A stretch of 64,000 nt of DNA, taken from the NCBI GenBank assembly GCA_945881875.1, contig CAMCVH010000001.1, positions 248,001 through 312,000 on the forward strand, given 5' to 3'. The notes beneath the pieces were generated by a model. The model worked only from the letters and a program-made list of their open reading frames with translations. It made no database searches and was not told the origin of the DNA. Every line of letters starts with the position of its first letter. The stretch's first letter is position 1. This stretch comes from Polynucleobacter meluiroseus (GTDB lineage: Bacteria > Pseudomonadota > Gammaproteobacteria > Burkholderiales > Burkholderiaceae). Below are positions 54,742 through 64,000 of the stretch, piece after piece. Both the position numbers and the translations under genes were made by a program.

Positions 54742-55027
54742 GGGGTTAACCTTAAGCTTGAATATTGGAAAACCTTATTTTGACATCATAAAGCCCAATA
54801 GCTAGCAAGCTCTTAGGTTAATCGGCTTTAATGAATGCACCATTCATGACATTTTCATGAAGGCGTCCCGGTTCTAAGTCATTGATTTATCAGGAATAGG
54901 GCAAACGGCAATGCCTCAAATTGGTCGCTCTCATGTAGAATAGTGAGCTTTTGTGAAGTACTACTGAAGGTGGCAGGCCAAAACAAGGACTTGCCCCTAT
55001 TTTAATTAGCTTAAACGGGATACCAGC
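54742..55027. other. 286-bp divergent region between mscL and tig
   Basis: No gene seen. It must contain the promoters of mscL (minus) and tig (plus). TAGAAT at 54936-54941 is a possible -10 for tig, but no good -35 precedes it. A GC-rich leader with GGCAGG and CTTGCC (around 54972-54995) could form a hairpin ahead of tig. Confidence 0.4.
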
Positions 55028-56362
55028 ATGTCTGTAACGATTGAAAACCTCGGCAACTTAGACCGCAAACTAACGATCAGCTTTCCAAAGGCTGATACAG
55101 CAAAAGCCCGCACTGCGCGCTTACAAAAATTATCAAAGACAGTCAAAATGGCTGGCTTTCGTCCTGGCAAAGTTCCCATGAAAATGGTTGAGGCTCAGTA
55201 CGGTATGCAAGTTGACTTCGAAGCTCAATTTGATCATGCAACGAATCTCTTTTATGACATCGTTAAAAAACAAGAATTAAAGATTGCTGGTCAACCTAGT
55301 CTTGAGCCAAAGAGCGACATGACAGCAGACCCAGTTCTATACGACGCAAAATTTGAAGTTTTCCCAGAAGTAAAAATGGGCGACTTAACAAAGGCAGAAA
55401 TCACTCGTTATTCAACAGAAGTTAGCGAAGCCGAAATTGATAAAACATTAGAGGTGCTTCGTAAGCAACGCGTTCATTACCATGCACGTGGTGAAGAGGG
55501 TGAACACGGTAATGGTGGCGCTAATACAGCAGCACAAACGGGCGACCAAGTCACAGTGGACTTCGTAGGTAAGATCGACGGCGTTGAATTCTCTGGTGGT
55601 AAAGCCGAGAACTTCACTTTTGTATTGGGCGAAGGCCGCATGTTGCCTGAGTTTGAAACAGCTTCATTAGGTCTTAAAGCAGGCGAGTCTAAGGTTTTCC
55701 CGTTAGCTTTCCCGGCTGATTACCACGGTAAAGACGTCGCTGGTAAGACTGCAGATTTCACAGTAACAGTGAAAAAAGTGGAGTGGCCACATTTGCCAGA
55801 AGTGAATGATGAGTTTGCTAAATCATTGGGAGTTACTGATGGCGTTGCCAAAATGCGTGAAGAAGTTCGTACGAACTTAACGCGTGAAGTGAAGCGTCGC
55901 ACTCAAACTCTATTGAAGAGCCAAGTAATGGAGTCTTTAACTAAGATTTGTGAGTTAGATGTGCCTAAAGGTTTGGCAGCACAAGAACAAGAGCGTTTGA
56001 TTGCAAATGCTCGCCAAGATTTGGCAGCTCGTGGTATTCCAAACGCTAAAGATGCACCGATTCCTGCAGAATTGTTTACAGCGCAAGCTGAGCAACGTGT
56101 GAAATTGGGCTTGATCTTGAATGAATTGGTGAAGAAAGAGAAATTAGAAGCTAAACCAGATCAAATCAAGGCTGAGATTGAAGAACAATCATCTAGCTAC
56201 GAAGATCCAAAAGAAGTGATGCGCTGGTATTACAGTGATCCTAAGCGTTTGGCCGATGTTGAGGCGCTTATTCTCGAGAATAACGTTGTGGCTTACGTGA
56301 GTGGATTAGCCAAGGTGACTGAAAAAGCAGTAAGCTTTGAAGAATTGAGTCAGATTCAATAA
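55028..56362 (+). CDS. tig: Trigger factor
   Basis: Ribosome-bound chaperone that receives nascent chains at the exit tunnel. The ribosome-binding signature is [17 protein letters not shown] (residues about 42-58). A FKBP-like isomerase domain covers about 160-250 ([39 protein letters not shown]), and the C-terminal helical chaperone domain follows. The length of 444 residues is normal. It heads the tig-clpP-clpX-lon protein-quality cluster. Confidence 0.98.
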   Translation: MSVTIENLGNLDRKLTISFPKADTAKARTARLQKLSKTVKMAGFRPGKVPMKMVEAQYGMQVDFEAQFDHATNLFYDIVKKQELKIAGQPSLEPKSDMTADPVLYDAKFEVFPEVKMGDLTKAEITRYSTEVSEAEIDKTLEVLRKQRVHYHARGEEGEHGNGGANTAAQTGDQVTVDFVGKIDGVEFSGGKAENFTFVLGEGRMLPEFETASLGLKAGESKVFPLAFPADYHGKDVAGKTADFTVTVKKVEWPHLPEVNDEFAKSLGVTDGVAKMREEVRTNLTREVKRRTQTLLKSQVMESLTKICELDVPKGLAAQEQERLIANARQDLAARGIPNAKDAPIPAELFTAQAEQRVKLGLILNELVKKEKLEAKPDQIKAEIEEQSSSYEDPKEVMRWYYSDPKRLADVEALILENNVVAYVSGLAKVTEKAVSFEELSQIQ

Positions 56363-56412
56363 GTGTTAAAAGTACTGAATCAAACCAACGAATCCTAGGA
56401 AAAGATAAATAT

Positions 56413-57033
56413 ATGAACAACACTAATAACAACGTACTGGACACTCAAGCTTTGGGTATGGTTCCCATGGTTGTAGAAACATCTGGTCGTGGTGAGCGCG
56501 CTTATGATATTTATTCACGCTTATTAAAAGAACGCGTTGTTTTCTTGGTAGGTGAAGTAAATGATCAAACTGCCAACGTGGTGATTGCTCAATTACTTTT
56601 CTTAGAAAGCGAAAACCCAGACAAAGATATTTCTTTGTACATTAACTCTCCTGGTGGTTCTGTTTCTGCTGGTTTAGCAATCTACGACACGATGCAATTC
56701 ATCAAACCTGATGTGAGTACTTTGTGTATGGGTATGGCTGCCAGTATGGGCGCATTCCTATTAGCTGCAGGCGCTAAAGGGAAGCGTTTCTCATTGCCTA
56801 ATTCACGTGTGATGATTCACCAGCCTTTAGGTGGTGCACGTGGTCAAGCCTCTGATATCGAAATTCAAGCACGTGAGATTCTTTACTTGCGCGAGCGTTT
56901 GAACAAGATTTTGTCAGAGCGCACGGGTCAAACTATTGAAACGATTGCTAAAGATACTGATCGTGATAACTTCATGTCAGCTGAGATGGCCAAAGAGTAT
57001 GGCTTGATCGATCAAGTGATTGAAAAGCGTTAA
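56413..57033 (+). CDS. clpP: ATP-dependent Clp protease proteolytic subunit
   Basis: Serine peptidase of the ClpXP and ClpAP machines. The nucleophile Ser is in [16 protein letters not shown] and the catalytic His in [18 protein letters not shown]; the Asp is in [20 protein letters not shown]. The length of 206 residues is normal. It lies between tig and its partner clpX. Confidence 0.98.
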   Translation: MNNTNNNVLDTQALGMVPMVVETSGRGERAYDIYSRLLKERVVFLVGEVNDQTANVVIAQLLFLESENPDKDISLYINSPGGSVSAGLAIYDTMQFIKPDVSTLCMGMAASMGAFLLAAGAKGKRFSLPNSRVMIHQPLGGARGQASDIEIQAREILYLRERLNKILSERTGQTIETIAKDTDRDNFMSAEMAKEYGLIDQVIEKR

Positions 57034-57079
57034 TCAAAAGTCATTAGAAAAATAACATCAATAATAAAAACAAACAGCT

Positions 57080-58369
57080 ATGAGCGAAACAACTACTGCA
57101 ACCGACAAGCCACTCTTTTGTTCTTTCTGTGGCAAAAATCAGCACGAAGTTAAAAAGCTTATTGCTGGACCTAATGTTTTTATTTGTGATGAATGTATTG
57201 ATCTATGTACGGACATCATTACGGAAGAAGCTGGTAAGGCTGTCAAAGAGGGTGTGCGTGAAGGTTTGCCAACACCCCATGAGATTCGTGCCAGTTTGGA
57301 TCAATATGTGATTGGTCAAGATCACGCTAAGAAACAACTCGCTGTTGCTGTTTATAACCACTACAAGCGTCTTAAGCATATTGAGACAACGGGTGCTGGC
57401 AAAAACAAAAAGACTGTTCACAACGGTATTGAATTAGCTAAAAGTAATATTCTTTTAATCGGTCCAACGGGATCCGGTAAAACTTTATTGGCTCAAACAT
57501 TAGCAAGATTATTGGATGTGCCATTTGTGATTGCAGATGCAACCACCTTAACTGAAGCTGGTTATGTGGGTGAAGACGTTGAAGCGATCATTCAGAAGTT
57601 ATTGCAAGCTTGTGACTACGATAAAGAAAAAGCGCAGCGCGGTATTGTTTATATCGACGAGATCGACAAGATCTCTCGTAAGTCAGATAACCCATCGATT
57701 ACGCGCGACGTATCGGGCGAGGGCGTTCAGCAAGCATTACTTAAACTAGTTGAAGGTACGATGGCGTCTGTGCCGCCACAGGGTGGTCGTAAACATCCTA
57801 ATCAAGATTTCTTGCAAGTCGATACGACCAACATTCTATTTATCTGCGGTGGCGCTTTTGATGGTTTAGAAAAAGTCATTCAGCAACGTACAGTTACTGC
57901 CGGTATCGGTTTTGGTGCTCAGGTGCGTGGTAAAGATGATCGTTCTATCTCAGAGCTATTAAAAGAAGTTCAGACAGAAGACTTGATCAAGTTTGGTTTG
58001 ATTCCAGAATTGATTGGTCGTTTGCCAGTGGTTGCGACATTAACGCAATTAGATGAAGCAGCTTTGATCCAAATCTTGACTGAACCTAATAATGCTCTTG
58101 TAAAGCAGTACCAAGCTTTACTCGATATGGAAGGTGTTGAGCTTGAGATTCGTGAAAATGCTTTAGGTGCTATTGCTAAAAAAGCGATTGCTCGTAAAAC
58201 GGGTGCCCGTGGTCTACGTTCTATCATTGAACATGCCTTGATGGATGTGATGTATGACTTACCAAGTCTTGAGAACGTGAAGCGTGTCGTGATTGATGAG
58301 AACACCATCAACGGTGACGGTAAACCTTTGATGCTTTATCAAGAAGCTTCGGAGAAGCTAGCTTCTTAA
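57080..58369 (+). CDS. clpX: ATP-dependent Clp protease ATP-binding subunit ClpX
   Basis: AAA+ unfoldase that feeds substrates to ClpP. The N-terminal zinc finger is [30 protein letters not shown]. The Walker A motif is [12 protein letters not shown], Walker B is [12 protein letters not shown], the ClpP-docking IGF loop is in [12 protein letters not shown], and sensor 2 is in [10 protein letters not shown]. The length of 429 residues is standard. A rho-independent terminator follows at 58431. Confidence 0.98.
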   Translation: MSETTTATDKPLFCSFCGKNQHEVKKLIAGPNVFICDECIDLCTDIITEEAGKAVKEGVREGLPTPHEIRASLDQYVIGQDHAKKQLAVAVYNHYKRLKHIETTGAGKNKKTVHNGIELAKSNILLIGPTGSGKTLLAQTLARLLDVPFVIADATTLTEAGYVGEDVEAIIQKLLQACDYDKEKAQRGIVYIDEIDKISRKSDNPSITRDVSGEGVQQALLKLVEGTMASVPPQGGRKHPNQDFLQVDTTNILFICGGAFDGLEKVIQQRTVTAGIGFGAQVRGKDDRSISELLKEVQTEDLIKFGLIPELIGRLPVVATLTQLDEAALIQILTEPNNALVKQYQALLDMEGVELEIRENALGAIAKKAIARKTGARGLRSIIEHALMDVMYDLPSLENVKRVVIDENTINGDGKPLMLYQEASEKLAS

Positions 58370-58430
58370 TAGAAACTATAATTAGTTCAAATACTGCAAT
58401 ATTGACTCAGAAATACCCAAAAAATTATTA

Positions 58431-58456
58431 AAAAACTCCTAAATCAGGAGTTTTTT
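58431..58456 (+). terminator. Rho-independent terminator after clpX
   Basis: AAAAACTCCT and AGGAGTTTTTT pair around AAATC, ending in a T run. It separates tig-clpP-clpX from lon, which must have its own promoter. Confidence 0.9.
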
Positions 58457-58541
58457 GGTTTCTGAGCCATAGTTATTGGGTAATGAATATTCATTAATTC
58501 GCTAAAAATAGCATTTTTTACTAAATTTCTTCACTTTTACC

Positions 58542-58570
58542 CTTGTTTTTGAGCAAAACAGACCCAAATT
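58542..58570 (+). promoter_or_regulatory. Possible sigma32 (heat-shock) promoter of lon
   Basis: CTTGTTT (58542-58548), a 14-bp spacer and CCCAAATT (58563-58570) resemble the enterobacterial RpoH consensus CTTGAAA-N(11-16)-CCCCATNT, about 50 nt before the lon start. lon is a classical heat-shock gene. The match is imperfect and was judged by eye. Confidence 0.45.
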
Positions 58571-58621
58571 AGATGTATTCTTACCTTGTAGGAAATTACA
58601 AACACAATTTGGAGATTAACC

Positions 58622-61048
58622 ATGCCTGGTGACTTGTTACTTCCTTCTGAACCCATCCAACTGCCATTGTTGCCGTTGAGAGATGTGGTGGTATTCCCGC
58701 ACATGGTCATTCCATTGTTTGTGGGTAGACCAAAATCTATTAAAGCTCTTGAAGCTGCCATGGAAAGTGGCAAAAGCGTTCTATTGGTCGCTCAAAAAAC
58801 TGCTGCTAAGGATGAGCCTGAAGTAGAAGATTTGTATACGGTAGGTTGTATTGCAAAGATTTTACAAATGCTCAAACTACCAGACGGTACTGTGAAGGTC
58901 CTTGTTGAAGGTACCCAGCGTGCTGATGTGAGCGATGTTGAGGATAGCTTAGAGTATTTCATGTGCGAAGCCATGCCACATGAATCAGTTTCAACAGATG
59001 TTCCTGAGATTGAGGCCTTGCGTCGTGCTGTGGTTTCTCAATTTGACCAATACGTCAAACTCAATAAAAAAATTCCTCAAGAAGTCTTAGCGACTTTGCA
59101 AGGCATTGATGATGCTGCTCGTTTAGCAGACACCATCTGTTCACACTTACCGATCAAGCTTGATCAAAAACAACGCTTATTGGAACTAGCAACTGTCGTT
59201 GAACGCTTAGAAGCCATCTTGGCCCATCTTGAGAGCGAAATCGACATTCTTCAAGTTGAAAAACGCATCCGTGGTCGCGTGAAGCGTCAGATGGAAAAGA
59301 GTCAGCGTGAGTACTATTTGAATGAGCAAGTTAAAGCTATTCAAAAAGAACTAGGTGAAGGTGAAGATGGTGCGGATATCGAAGAACTCGAGAAACGTAT
59401 CAAAGCTGCCAAGATGCCTAAAGAAGCTCAAAAGAAAGTTGATGGCGAAATGAAGAAGTTGAAGTTGATGTCACCGATGTCAGCAGAAGCTTCTGTGGTT
59501 CGTAATTACATTGAGACTTTGACTAACTTGCCTTGGAGAAAAAAGAGCAAAGTTAATAGTGACTTGACTCATGCTGAGAAGGTTCTTAATGAAGACCACT
59601 ATGGTCTTGATAAAGTTAAAGAGCGTATCTTGGAATATCTCGCGGTTCAACAACGCGTAGATAAAGTCAAAGCTCCTATCCTTTGTTTGGTTGGCCCTCC
59701 AGGTGTTGGTAAGACATCCCTAGGTCAATCAATTGCACGAGCCACCAATCGTAAGTTCGTGCGTATGGCTTTGGGTGGTGTGCGTGATGAATCTGAGATC
59801 CGTGGTCACCGCCGTACTTACATCGGTTCGATGCCAGGCAAGATATTGACCAGCTTGACCAAGGTGGGCGTGCGTAATCCATTGTTCTTATTGGATGAGA
59901 TCGATAAGATGGGTACAGACTTCCGCGGCGATCCAGCAAGTGCGATGCTTGAAGTATTAGATCCAGAACAAAATCATACTTTCCAAGATCACTACGTTGA
60001 GGTGGATTACGACCTATCTGACGTGATGTTCGTGGCAACATCTAATTCATTAAATATTCCAGGTCCGTTATTAGATCGTATGGAAGTGATTCGTTTGGCG
60101 GGTTACACCGAAGACGAAAAAACACATATTGCAATGAGTTATTTAATGCCTAAACAGATCAAAGGTAATGGTTTGAAAGCTGGCGAGATCGTCATCGAAG
60201 AATCTGCTATTCGCGACATTATTCGTTACTACACTCGCGAGGCAGGTGTGCGTTCTTTAGAAAGAGAAATCAGCAAGATCTGCCGTAAGGTCGTCAAGCT
60301 ATTGCTCTTGAAAAAAGAAGCGGCACCGATCAAAGTCGATGGCTCGAATCTTGATAAGTTCTTATCTGTGCGCCGTTATGACTTCGGTTTGGCAGCTAAA
60401 GAAAATCAAGTAGGGCAAGTGACTGGTTTAGCTTGGACTGAAGTAGGTGGCGATCTATTAACGATTGAAGCTGCTGTGATGCCTGGTAAAGGCAACACCA
60501 TCCGTACCGGTTCTTTAGGTGATGTGATGAAAGAATCTGTTGAAGCTGCTCGCTCTGTAGTTCGTGCACGTGGCCGTAAATTAGGTATTTCTGAAGAAGC
60601 GTTTGAGAAGAAAGATCTTCACATTCACTTCCCAGAAGGTGCTACTCCTAAAGATGGGCCATCGGCAGGTATTGCGATTACAACTGCTTTAGTTTCTGTT
60701 ATTACAGGCATTCCGGTTCGTGCTGATGTTGCGATGACTGGTGAGATTACATTGCGCGGTGAAGTTCTTCCTATCGGTGGATTAAAAGAAAAACTCCTTG
60801 CTGCCCATCGCGGTGGTATCAAGTTAGTCTTGATTCCTGAAGAGAACGTCAAAGATCTGTCTGATATTCCAGATAATGTCAAAAACGGAATTGAAATAAG
60901 ACCTGTGCGCTGGATTGATCAAGTGTTGGAATTGGCATTAGAGAAAATGCCTGAGCCACTACCTGAGCTGACGGCTGAAGAAATTGCTAAAGCTGCTGAA
61001 GCTATTAAAGCTACAGCAACATCTAGCAGTGAGATTCTGAAGCACTAA
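58622..61048 (+). CDS. lon: ATP-dependent protease Lon
   Basis: Degrades misfolded and regulatory proteins. The N-terminal substrate-binding domain begins at [23 protein letters not shown]. The AAA+ module has Walker [13 protein letters not shown] and Walker [12 protein letters not shown]. The C-terminal peptidase domain has the catalytic Ser in [10 protein letters not shown] and the Lys in the [14 protein letters not shown] region. The length of 808 residues is normal. A clear GGAGA ribosome binding site precedes the ATG. Confidence 0.98.
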   Translation: MPGDLLLPSEPIQLPLLPLRDVVVFPHMVIPLFVGRPKSIKALEAAMESGKSVLLVAQKTAAKDEPEVEDLYTVGCIAKILQMLKLPDGTVKVLVEGTQRADVSDVEDSLEYFMCEAMPHESVSTDVPEIEALRRAVVSQFDQYVKLNKKIPQEVLATLQGIDDAARLADTICSHLPIKLDQKQRLLELATVVERLEAILAHLESEIDILQVEKRIRGRVKRQMEKSQREYYLNEQVKAIQKELGEGEDGADIEELEKRIKAAKMPKEAQKKVDGEMKKLKLMSPMSAEASVVRNYIETLTNLPWRKKSKVNSDLTHAEKVLNEDHYGLDKVKERILEYLAVQQRVDKVKAPILCLVGPPGVGKTSLGQSIARATNRKFVRMALGGVRDESEIRGHRRTYIGSMPGKILTSLTKVGVRNPLFLLDEIDKMGTDFRGDPASAMLEVLDPEQNHTFQDHYVEVDYDLSDVMFVATSNSLNIPGPLLDRMEVIRLAGYTEDEKTHIAMSYLMPKQIKGNGLKAGEIVIEESAIRDIIRYYTREAGVRSLEREISKICRKVVKLLLLKKEAAPIKVDGSNLDKFLSVRRYDFGLAAKENQVGQVTGLAWTEVGGDLLTIEAAVMPGKGNTIRTGSLGDVMKESVEAARSVVRARGRKLGISEEAFEKKDLHIHFPEGATPKDGPSAGIAITTALVSVITGIPVRADVAMTGEITLRGEVLPIGGLKEKLLAAHRGGIKLVLIPEENVKDLSDIPDNVKNGIEIRPVRWIDQVLELALEKMPEPLPELTAEEIAKAAEAIKATATSSSEILKH

Positions 61049-61069
61049 GGTATTAAATAAGTATCAAGA

Positions 61070-61118
61070 CCTCTTGGTTATGAGCAACATAACTAAGAGG
61101 AATGTTATTAACCAAGAG
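61070..61118 (+). other. Two mutually exclusive hairpins between lon and tRNA-Val
   Basis: CCTCTTGGTTATG (61070-61082) can pair with CATAACTAAGAGG (13 bp with one G-T pair, 5-nt loop). Alternatively, CTCTTGGTTA (61071-61080) can pair perfectly over 10 bp with TAACCAAGAG (61109-61118). The two folds share the same 5' arm, as in attenuator-like switches, but there is no U tract. It may simply end or protect lon mRNA. Confidence 0.45.
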
Positions 61119-61129
61119 TTTGAATAAAT

Positions 61130-61158
61130 TTGCAGCAGTGGTGAAGGTACTGTATAAT
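61130..61158 (+). promoter_or_regulatory. Promoter of the tRNA-Val gene
   Basis: TTGCAG (61130-61135) and TATAAT (61153-61158) have the ideal 17-bp spacing, 14 bp before the mature tRNA 5' end. Confidence 0.75.
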
Positions 61159-61172
61159 TCCGTCTTCTCTGT

Positions 61173-61248
61173 GGGTGCTTAGCTCAGTTGGTAGAGCGTC
61201 GCCCTTACAAGGCGAATGTCGGCGGTTCGACCCCGTCAGCACCCACCA
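61173..61248 (+). tRNA. tRNA-Val, anticodon TAC
   Basis: A 76-nt cloverleaf: acceptor GGGTGCT pairs with AGCACCC, the D-loop holds AGCTCAGTTGGTAGAGC, the anticodon loop CTTACAA reads valine GTA (and wobble) codons, and the T-arm contains GGTTCGACC. The CCA end is encoded. It stands alone between lon and the PpiD-like gene with its own promoter; no other tRNA lies in the window. Confidence 0.97.
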
Positions 61249-61289
61249 CAGATTTCTTCTGACCTTTCTTCGTCAAATCATTAAAACCC

Positions 61290-62741
61290 ATGCTTGAATC
61301 GATTCGTAAGTACCAAAAAATACTGATGGGCATTCTGTTGCTCCTCATCCTCCCATCTTTTGTATTTTTGGGGGTTGAGAGTTACATGGGTGATATCGGC
61401 AAAGACACGACAATAGTCAAAATTGATGGCGCAAATATTACACGTCAAGAGTTAGACAATGCTGTTAAAAACAGAGCTGATAGACTTCAGCAACAAGGTA
61501 GAAAGTTAGATTCTGCCATGTTGAACAGCGTGCCATTTAAACAAACTGTTTTAAGTGAAATAATTGAGCAACGCTTACTAGCCTATGAGATCAAATCACT
61601 GAAGTTGCAAGTAACTCCAGAGGCACTTGCTAAAGATCTAACCCAAATTCCAGAAATACGTTCTTTATACAAAGATGGCCAGTTTGATGCAGCCCGCTAT
61701 AAACAGCTATTAGCTAGTAATCAAATGACGATTGATCAATTTGAAAACGGTCGTCGTTATGAGCTGTTAAGTCGTCAAGTTTTAACTTCAGTCTTAGCCA
61801 CAGGTATTTCTTCTAGAAAAGTAGCTGAAAAGATTTCTCAAGCATTTGAAGTAGAGCGTGAAGTACAGGTGCTGCGCTTTTCACCATCTGACTTTATCTC
61901 CAAGGTCAAACCTACACCAGAAGAATTAGATGCTTTTTATCAAGCGAACATTTCTGCATTCCAATCTCCAGAAATGGTTGATGTTGAATTAGTTCTTTTA
62001 GTTGCTAATGCCAAAGATGATCCAAAAGACTTTGCTGAAAAAGCGGACTTATTTGCCAACCTGGCTTATGAGCAGCCAGATAGCTTAAAACCGGTTGCTG
62101 ATCGTTTGAAGTTAATTATTCAAACTGTGAAAGGCATTACTCGTGCTGGAGCTAAAGGCTTACCTGCCGATCATCCTTTGAATAGTCCAAAATTACTCGC
62201 TAGTGTTTTCAATAGTGATGCCATTAAGAGCCGTCGTAATATCGAAGCTCAAGAAATATCACCTGGCAAGATTGTTGTGGCCCGTGTTGCTAACCATCAA
62301 GCCCAGACAGCGCTACCATTGAGTGCTGTTCAAGCTGAAGTCAACAAGCAAGTCAGTATTCGTTTGGCTGGAGAGTTAGCTAGCAAATCAGCTCAAGAAA
62401 AATTAGAGTCTGCCAAAAAGTCTCCTCAAGATGCGGCGGGATTTTCACCAGCTAAATTAGTTTCTCGTAATAAGCCGACTGATTTAAATGCCCAAGCTAT
62501 GGATGCCGTTATGTCACTGGATGTTGCTCAGTTACCGGCAGTAGTGAGTGCACCGATTAATGGTGGTGGCATGGCGATCTATCGAGTGACTAAAATTCAG
62601 CAGCCATTGAAGGTTGACCCTAAGTTGCGTGCTGAGCAAGCTCAACAAATTGCCCAGCTATCAGCTCAGGCTGAAGGCGCTATTTACTTTGATTCTGTTA
62701 GAGTTAACTCTGGTTTGAAGCAAGTTAATCAAGTTAAATAA
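61290..62741 (+). CDS. PpiD-like periplasmic chaperone lacking the parvulin domain
   Basis: Inner-membrane-anchored chaperone of the SurA-N/PpiD family facing the periplasm. The N-terminal membrane anchor (ILMGILLLLILPSFVFLGVES, residues 11-31) and the SurA-like chaperone domain (about 45-215) are present. PpiD proteins are usually about 620 residues with a parvulin isomerase domain in the middle. Here the sequence passes from QSPEMVDVELVLLVANAKDDPKD straight to FAEKADLFANLAYEQPDSLKPVADRLKL, a region that normally follows the isomerase domain. The 483-residue length fits loss of that domain with the rest intact, so it is probably a chaperone only. lon-tRNA-ppiD order is typical. Confidence 0.88.
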   Translation: MLESIRKYQKILMGILLLLILPSFVFLGVESYMGDIGKDTTIVKIDGANITRQELDNAVKNRADRLQQQGRKLDSAMLNSVPFKQTVLSEIIEQRLLAYEIKSLKLQVTPEALAKDLTQIPEIRSLYKDGQFDAARYKQLLASNQMTIDQFENGRRYELLSRQVLTSVLATGISSRKVAEKISQAFEVEREVQVLRFSPSDFISKVKPTPEELDAFYQANISAFQSPEMVDVELVLLVANAKDDPKDFAEKADLFANLAYEQPDSLKPVADRLKLIIQTVKGITRAGAKGLPADHPLNSPKLLASVFNSDAIKSRRNIEAQEISPGKIVVARVANHQAQTALPLSAVQAEVNKQVSIRLAGELASKSAQEKLESAKKSPQDAAGFSPAKLVSRNKPTDLNAQAMDAVMSLDVAQLPAVVSAPINGGGMAIYRVTKIQQPLKVDPKLRAEQAQQIAQLSAQAEGAIYFDSVRVNSGLKQVNQVK

Positions 62742-62770
62742 AATCACTTCAATCTTGAACCCTTAAAAAA

Positions 62771-63463
62771 CTAAGGTTTTAATAGTGGTAGCAGCTTAGG
62801 TAATACATTGTCCAGCAAAACAGGCTGGGCTTTTTCATTTGGGTGGATACGATCTGCTTGGAACAACTCCATTTTTGTAGCGACTCCATCTAAGAAAAAT
62901 GGTACATGTGCCACATTTTCAGATTGGGCCAACTTTCCAAACAAGTTAAAAAATTGCGTTGTGTATTCCTGTCCGTAATTAGGCGGGATACGCATACCTA
63001 AAACTAATACTTTTGCACCAATATTCTTTGACGCTTGGATCATTGATTGGAGATTTTTCTCCGTTGCTTTTAGCTGTAAACCGCGTAATGCATCGTTAGC
63101 ACCTAATTCAATAACGACAACCTTAGGTTGGTGTACTTTTAATAACTGTGCCAATCGTGTTTGACCGCCTGCCGTTGTTTCCCCACTGATGCTAGCGTTA
63201 ACAACTTTCCAAGAGGATTGATCACTCTGAAGCTTTTTCTCTAAAAGAGCTACCCATCCAGTGCCTCTTGCAAGACCATACTCGGCAGATAGGCTATCAC
63301 CTAGGATGAGTATGCTGGGGGCAGATGGGTTAGAAGAGGCAGCTGTCTTTTGTGCGAAGACTGGTGCAGATATCAAAGCACTGGCCATAACAGTTAGGCA
63401 AGCAAGGGTAAAGACCATTACTATGTATGAGGTTATTGATTTTATTGAAGCCAACTGATTCAA
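62771..63463 (-). CDS. TesA-like SGNH/GDSL esterase (lysophospholipase/arylesterase)
   Basis: Periplasmic or secreted hydrolase. It has an N-terminal signal peptide (ending about APVFAQ) and the four SGNH blocks: ILGDSLSAEYG (Ser), SISGETTAGG (Gly), IELGANDALRG (Asn) and DRIHPNEKAQP (Asp and His). It starts at TTG with GGTGAG at a good distance; an internal ATG at 63418 would shorten the signal peptide. It is divergent from the ABC ATPase gene, the same pairing as tesA and ybbA in E. coli. Confidence 0.9.
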   Translation of the reverse strand: MNQLASIKSITSYIVMVFTLACLTVMASALISAPVFAQKTAASSNPSAPSILILGDSLSAEYGLARGTGWVALLEKKLQSDQSSWKVVNASISGETTAGGQTRLAQLLKVHQPKVVVIELGANDALRGLQLKATEKNLQSMIQASKNIGAKVLVLGMRIPPNYGQEYTTQFFNLFGKLAQSENVAHVPFFLDGVATKMELFQADRIHPNEKAQPVLLDNVLPKLLPLLKP

Positions 63464-63510
63464 AATATACTCACCATTCTATTTAAACGACTTTTTAAAC
63501 CATATATCTA

Positions 63511-64000
63511 ATGCCCACTGATTCAAATCGATCTGTCCTAACTGCTTCTCACCTAGCTAAATCCGTTCAGACCGTTGATGGACCTTTAACTATTTTGCAC
63601 GATATCAGCTTCTCTGTTGCAGAAAGCGAAAGTCTGGCGATTGTTGGTGCGAGCGGTTCAGGTAAAAGTACGCTTTTAGGATTGTTAGCAGGCTTAGATA
63701 CGCCGTCTTCAGGTCAAGTCCATTTAATGGACGAGGATATTTCAGCGGCTAATGAAGATCAGCGTGCCCAAATCCGATCTCAGCATGTGGGTTTTGTATT
63801 CCAGTCTTTTCAGCTAATTGACCACTTAAGCGCCCTAGAAAATGTTCAATTGCCTCTAGAGCTCAAAGGTATGCCAAGGCATGAGGCTGCAGCAAAAGCA
63901 AAAGTTTGGTTAGAGAAAGTAGGTTTGGGGGAGCGTTTGAATCATCGCCCCAAAACTTTGTCTGGTGGAGAGCAGCAACGCGTTGCCTTAGCGAGAGCCT
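63511..64000 (+). CDS. ABC transporter ATPase, YbbA/LolD-like, cut by window edge
   Basis: The first 163 residues are visible. They include Walker A (IVGASGSGKSTLLGLLAGL), the Q-loop (VGFVFQSFQLIDHLSALENVQLPLEL) and the signature LSGGEQQRVALARA; Walker B is beyond the window. The FQSF and LSALENV pattern is that of the LolD/MacB/YbbA subfamily. In E. coli, ybbA is divergent from tesA and precedes the permease gene ybbP, so a large permease gene is expected next. The ORF track omits it because it is open at the end. Confidence 0.9.
   Translation, partial: MPTDSNRSVLTASHLAKSVQTVDGPLTILHDISFSVAESESLAIVGASGSGKSTLLGLLAGLDTPSSGQVHLMDEDISAANEDQRAQIRSQHVGFVFQSFQLIDHLSALENVQLPLELKGMPRHEAAAKAKVWLEKVGLGERLNHRPKTLSGGEQQRVALARA

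Overview
The window reads as a chromosome segment of a low-GC betaproteobacterium of the order Burkholderiales, most like Polynucleobacter. The basis is protein similarity recalled from memory and the gene order (dapE-dapD / smc-zipA-ligA / glnD-map / rpsB-tsf-pyrH-frr-uppS-cdsA-dxr-rseP-bamA-skp-lpxD-fabZ-lpxA-lpxB-rnhB / guaB-guaA / tig-clpP-clpX-lon). No database search was possible.

Layout. 1-1.6 kb: lysine/diaminopimelate genes dapE (cut by the window edge) and dapD on the minus strand. 1.7-8.3 kb: smc, zipA and ligA. 8.3-11.7 kb: glnD and map on the minus strand. 11.9-26.7 kb: one long plus-strand run for translation factors, UMP kinase, isoprenoid and phospholipid precursors, outer-membrane assembly and lipid A. 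26.8-34.5 kb: ppsR/ppsA, smpB, the ratA-rnfH pair and guaB-guaA. 34.5-40.8 kb: a mobile island in the 3' end of guaA. 40.8-49 kb: a radical SAM protein, queE, queD, tadA, ldcA, ybiT, small conserved genes and serB. 49-54.7 kb: mfd, ispD-ispF, an FKBP isomerase and mscL. 55-64 kb: tig, clpP, clpX and lon, tRNA-Val(TAC), a PpiD-like protein, a TesA-like esterase and the start of an ABC transporter ATPase.

The most unusual region is the 6.3-kb island. It is bounded by a 14-bp direct repeat of the guaA 3' end (ATTGAGTGGGAGTA), so guaA keeps its protein sequence and only its stop codon differs (TAG, against TAA at the far end). It encodes a full-length tyrosine integrase, two unrecognised or poorly known small proteins, a small single-domain HUH (Rep/relaxase-type) nuclease, and a second tyrosine recombinase that is catalytic domain only. 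Its cargo is a fused sugar-nucleotide reductase-like/SAM-methyltransferase gene. The ORF track shows only the last two thirds of that gene, from a TTG codon. The reading frame continues upstream through a Rossmann fold into a (GA)17 dinucleotide tract just after an ATG that is out of frame. This is the layout of a phase-variable gene caught in the OFF state: 15 or 18 repeats would be ON. An outward-facing sigma70-like promoter at the right end of the island may drive the host genes that the insertion separated from guaA.

In the core genome, two envelope proteins appear to have lost a domain: RseP has one PDZ domain instead of two, and the PpiD-like protein lacks the parvulin domain. Other points are a TTG-started bamA coupled to rseP, a ppsA terminator that lies inside the convergent smpB coding sequence, and a possible heat-shock promoter before lon.
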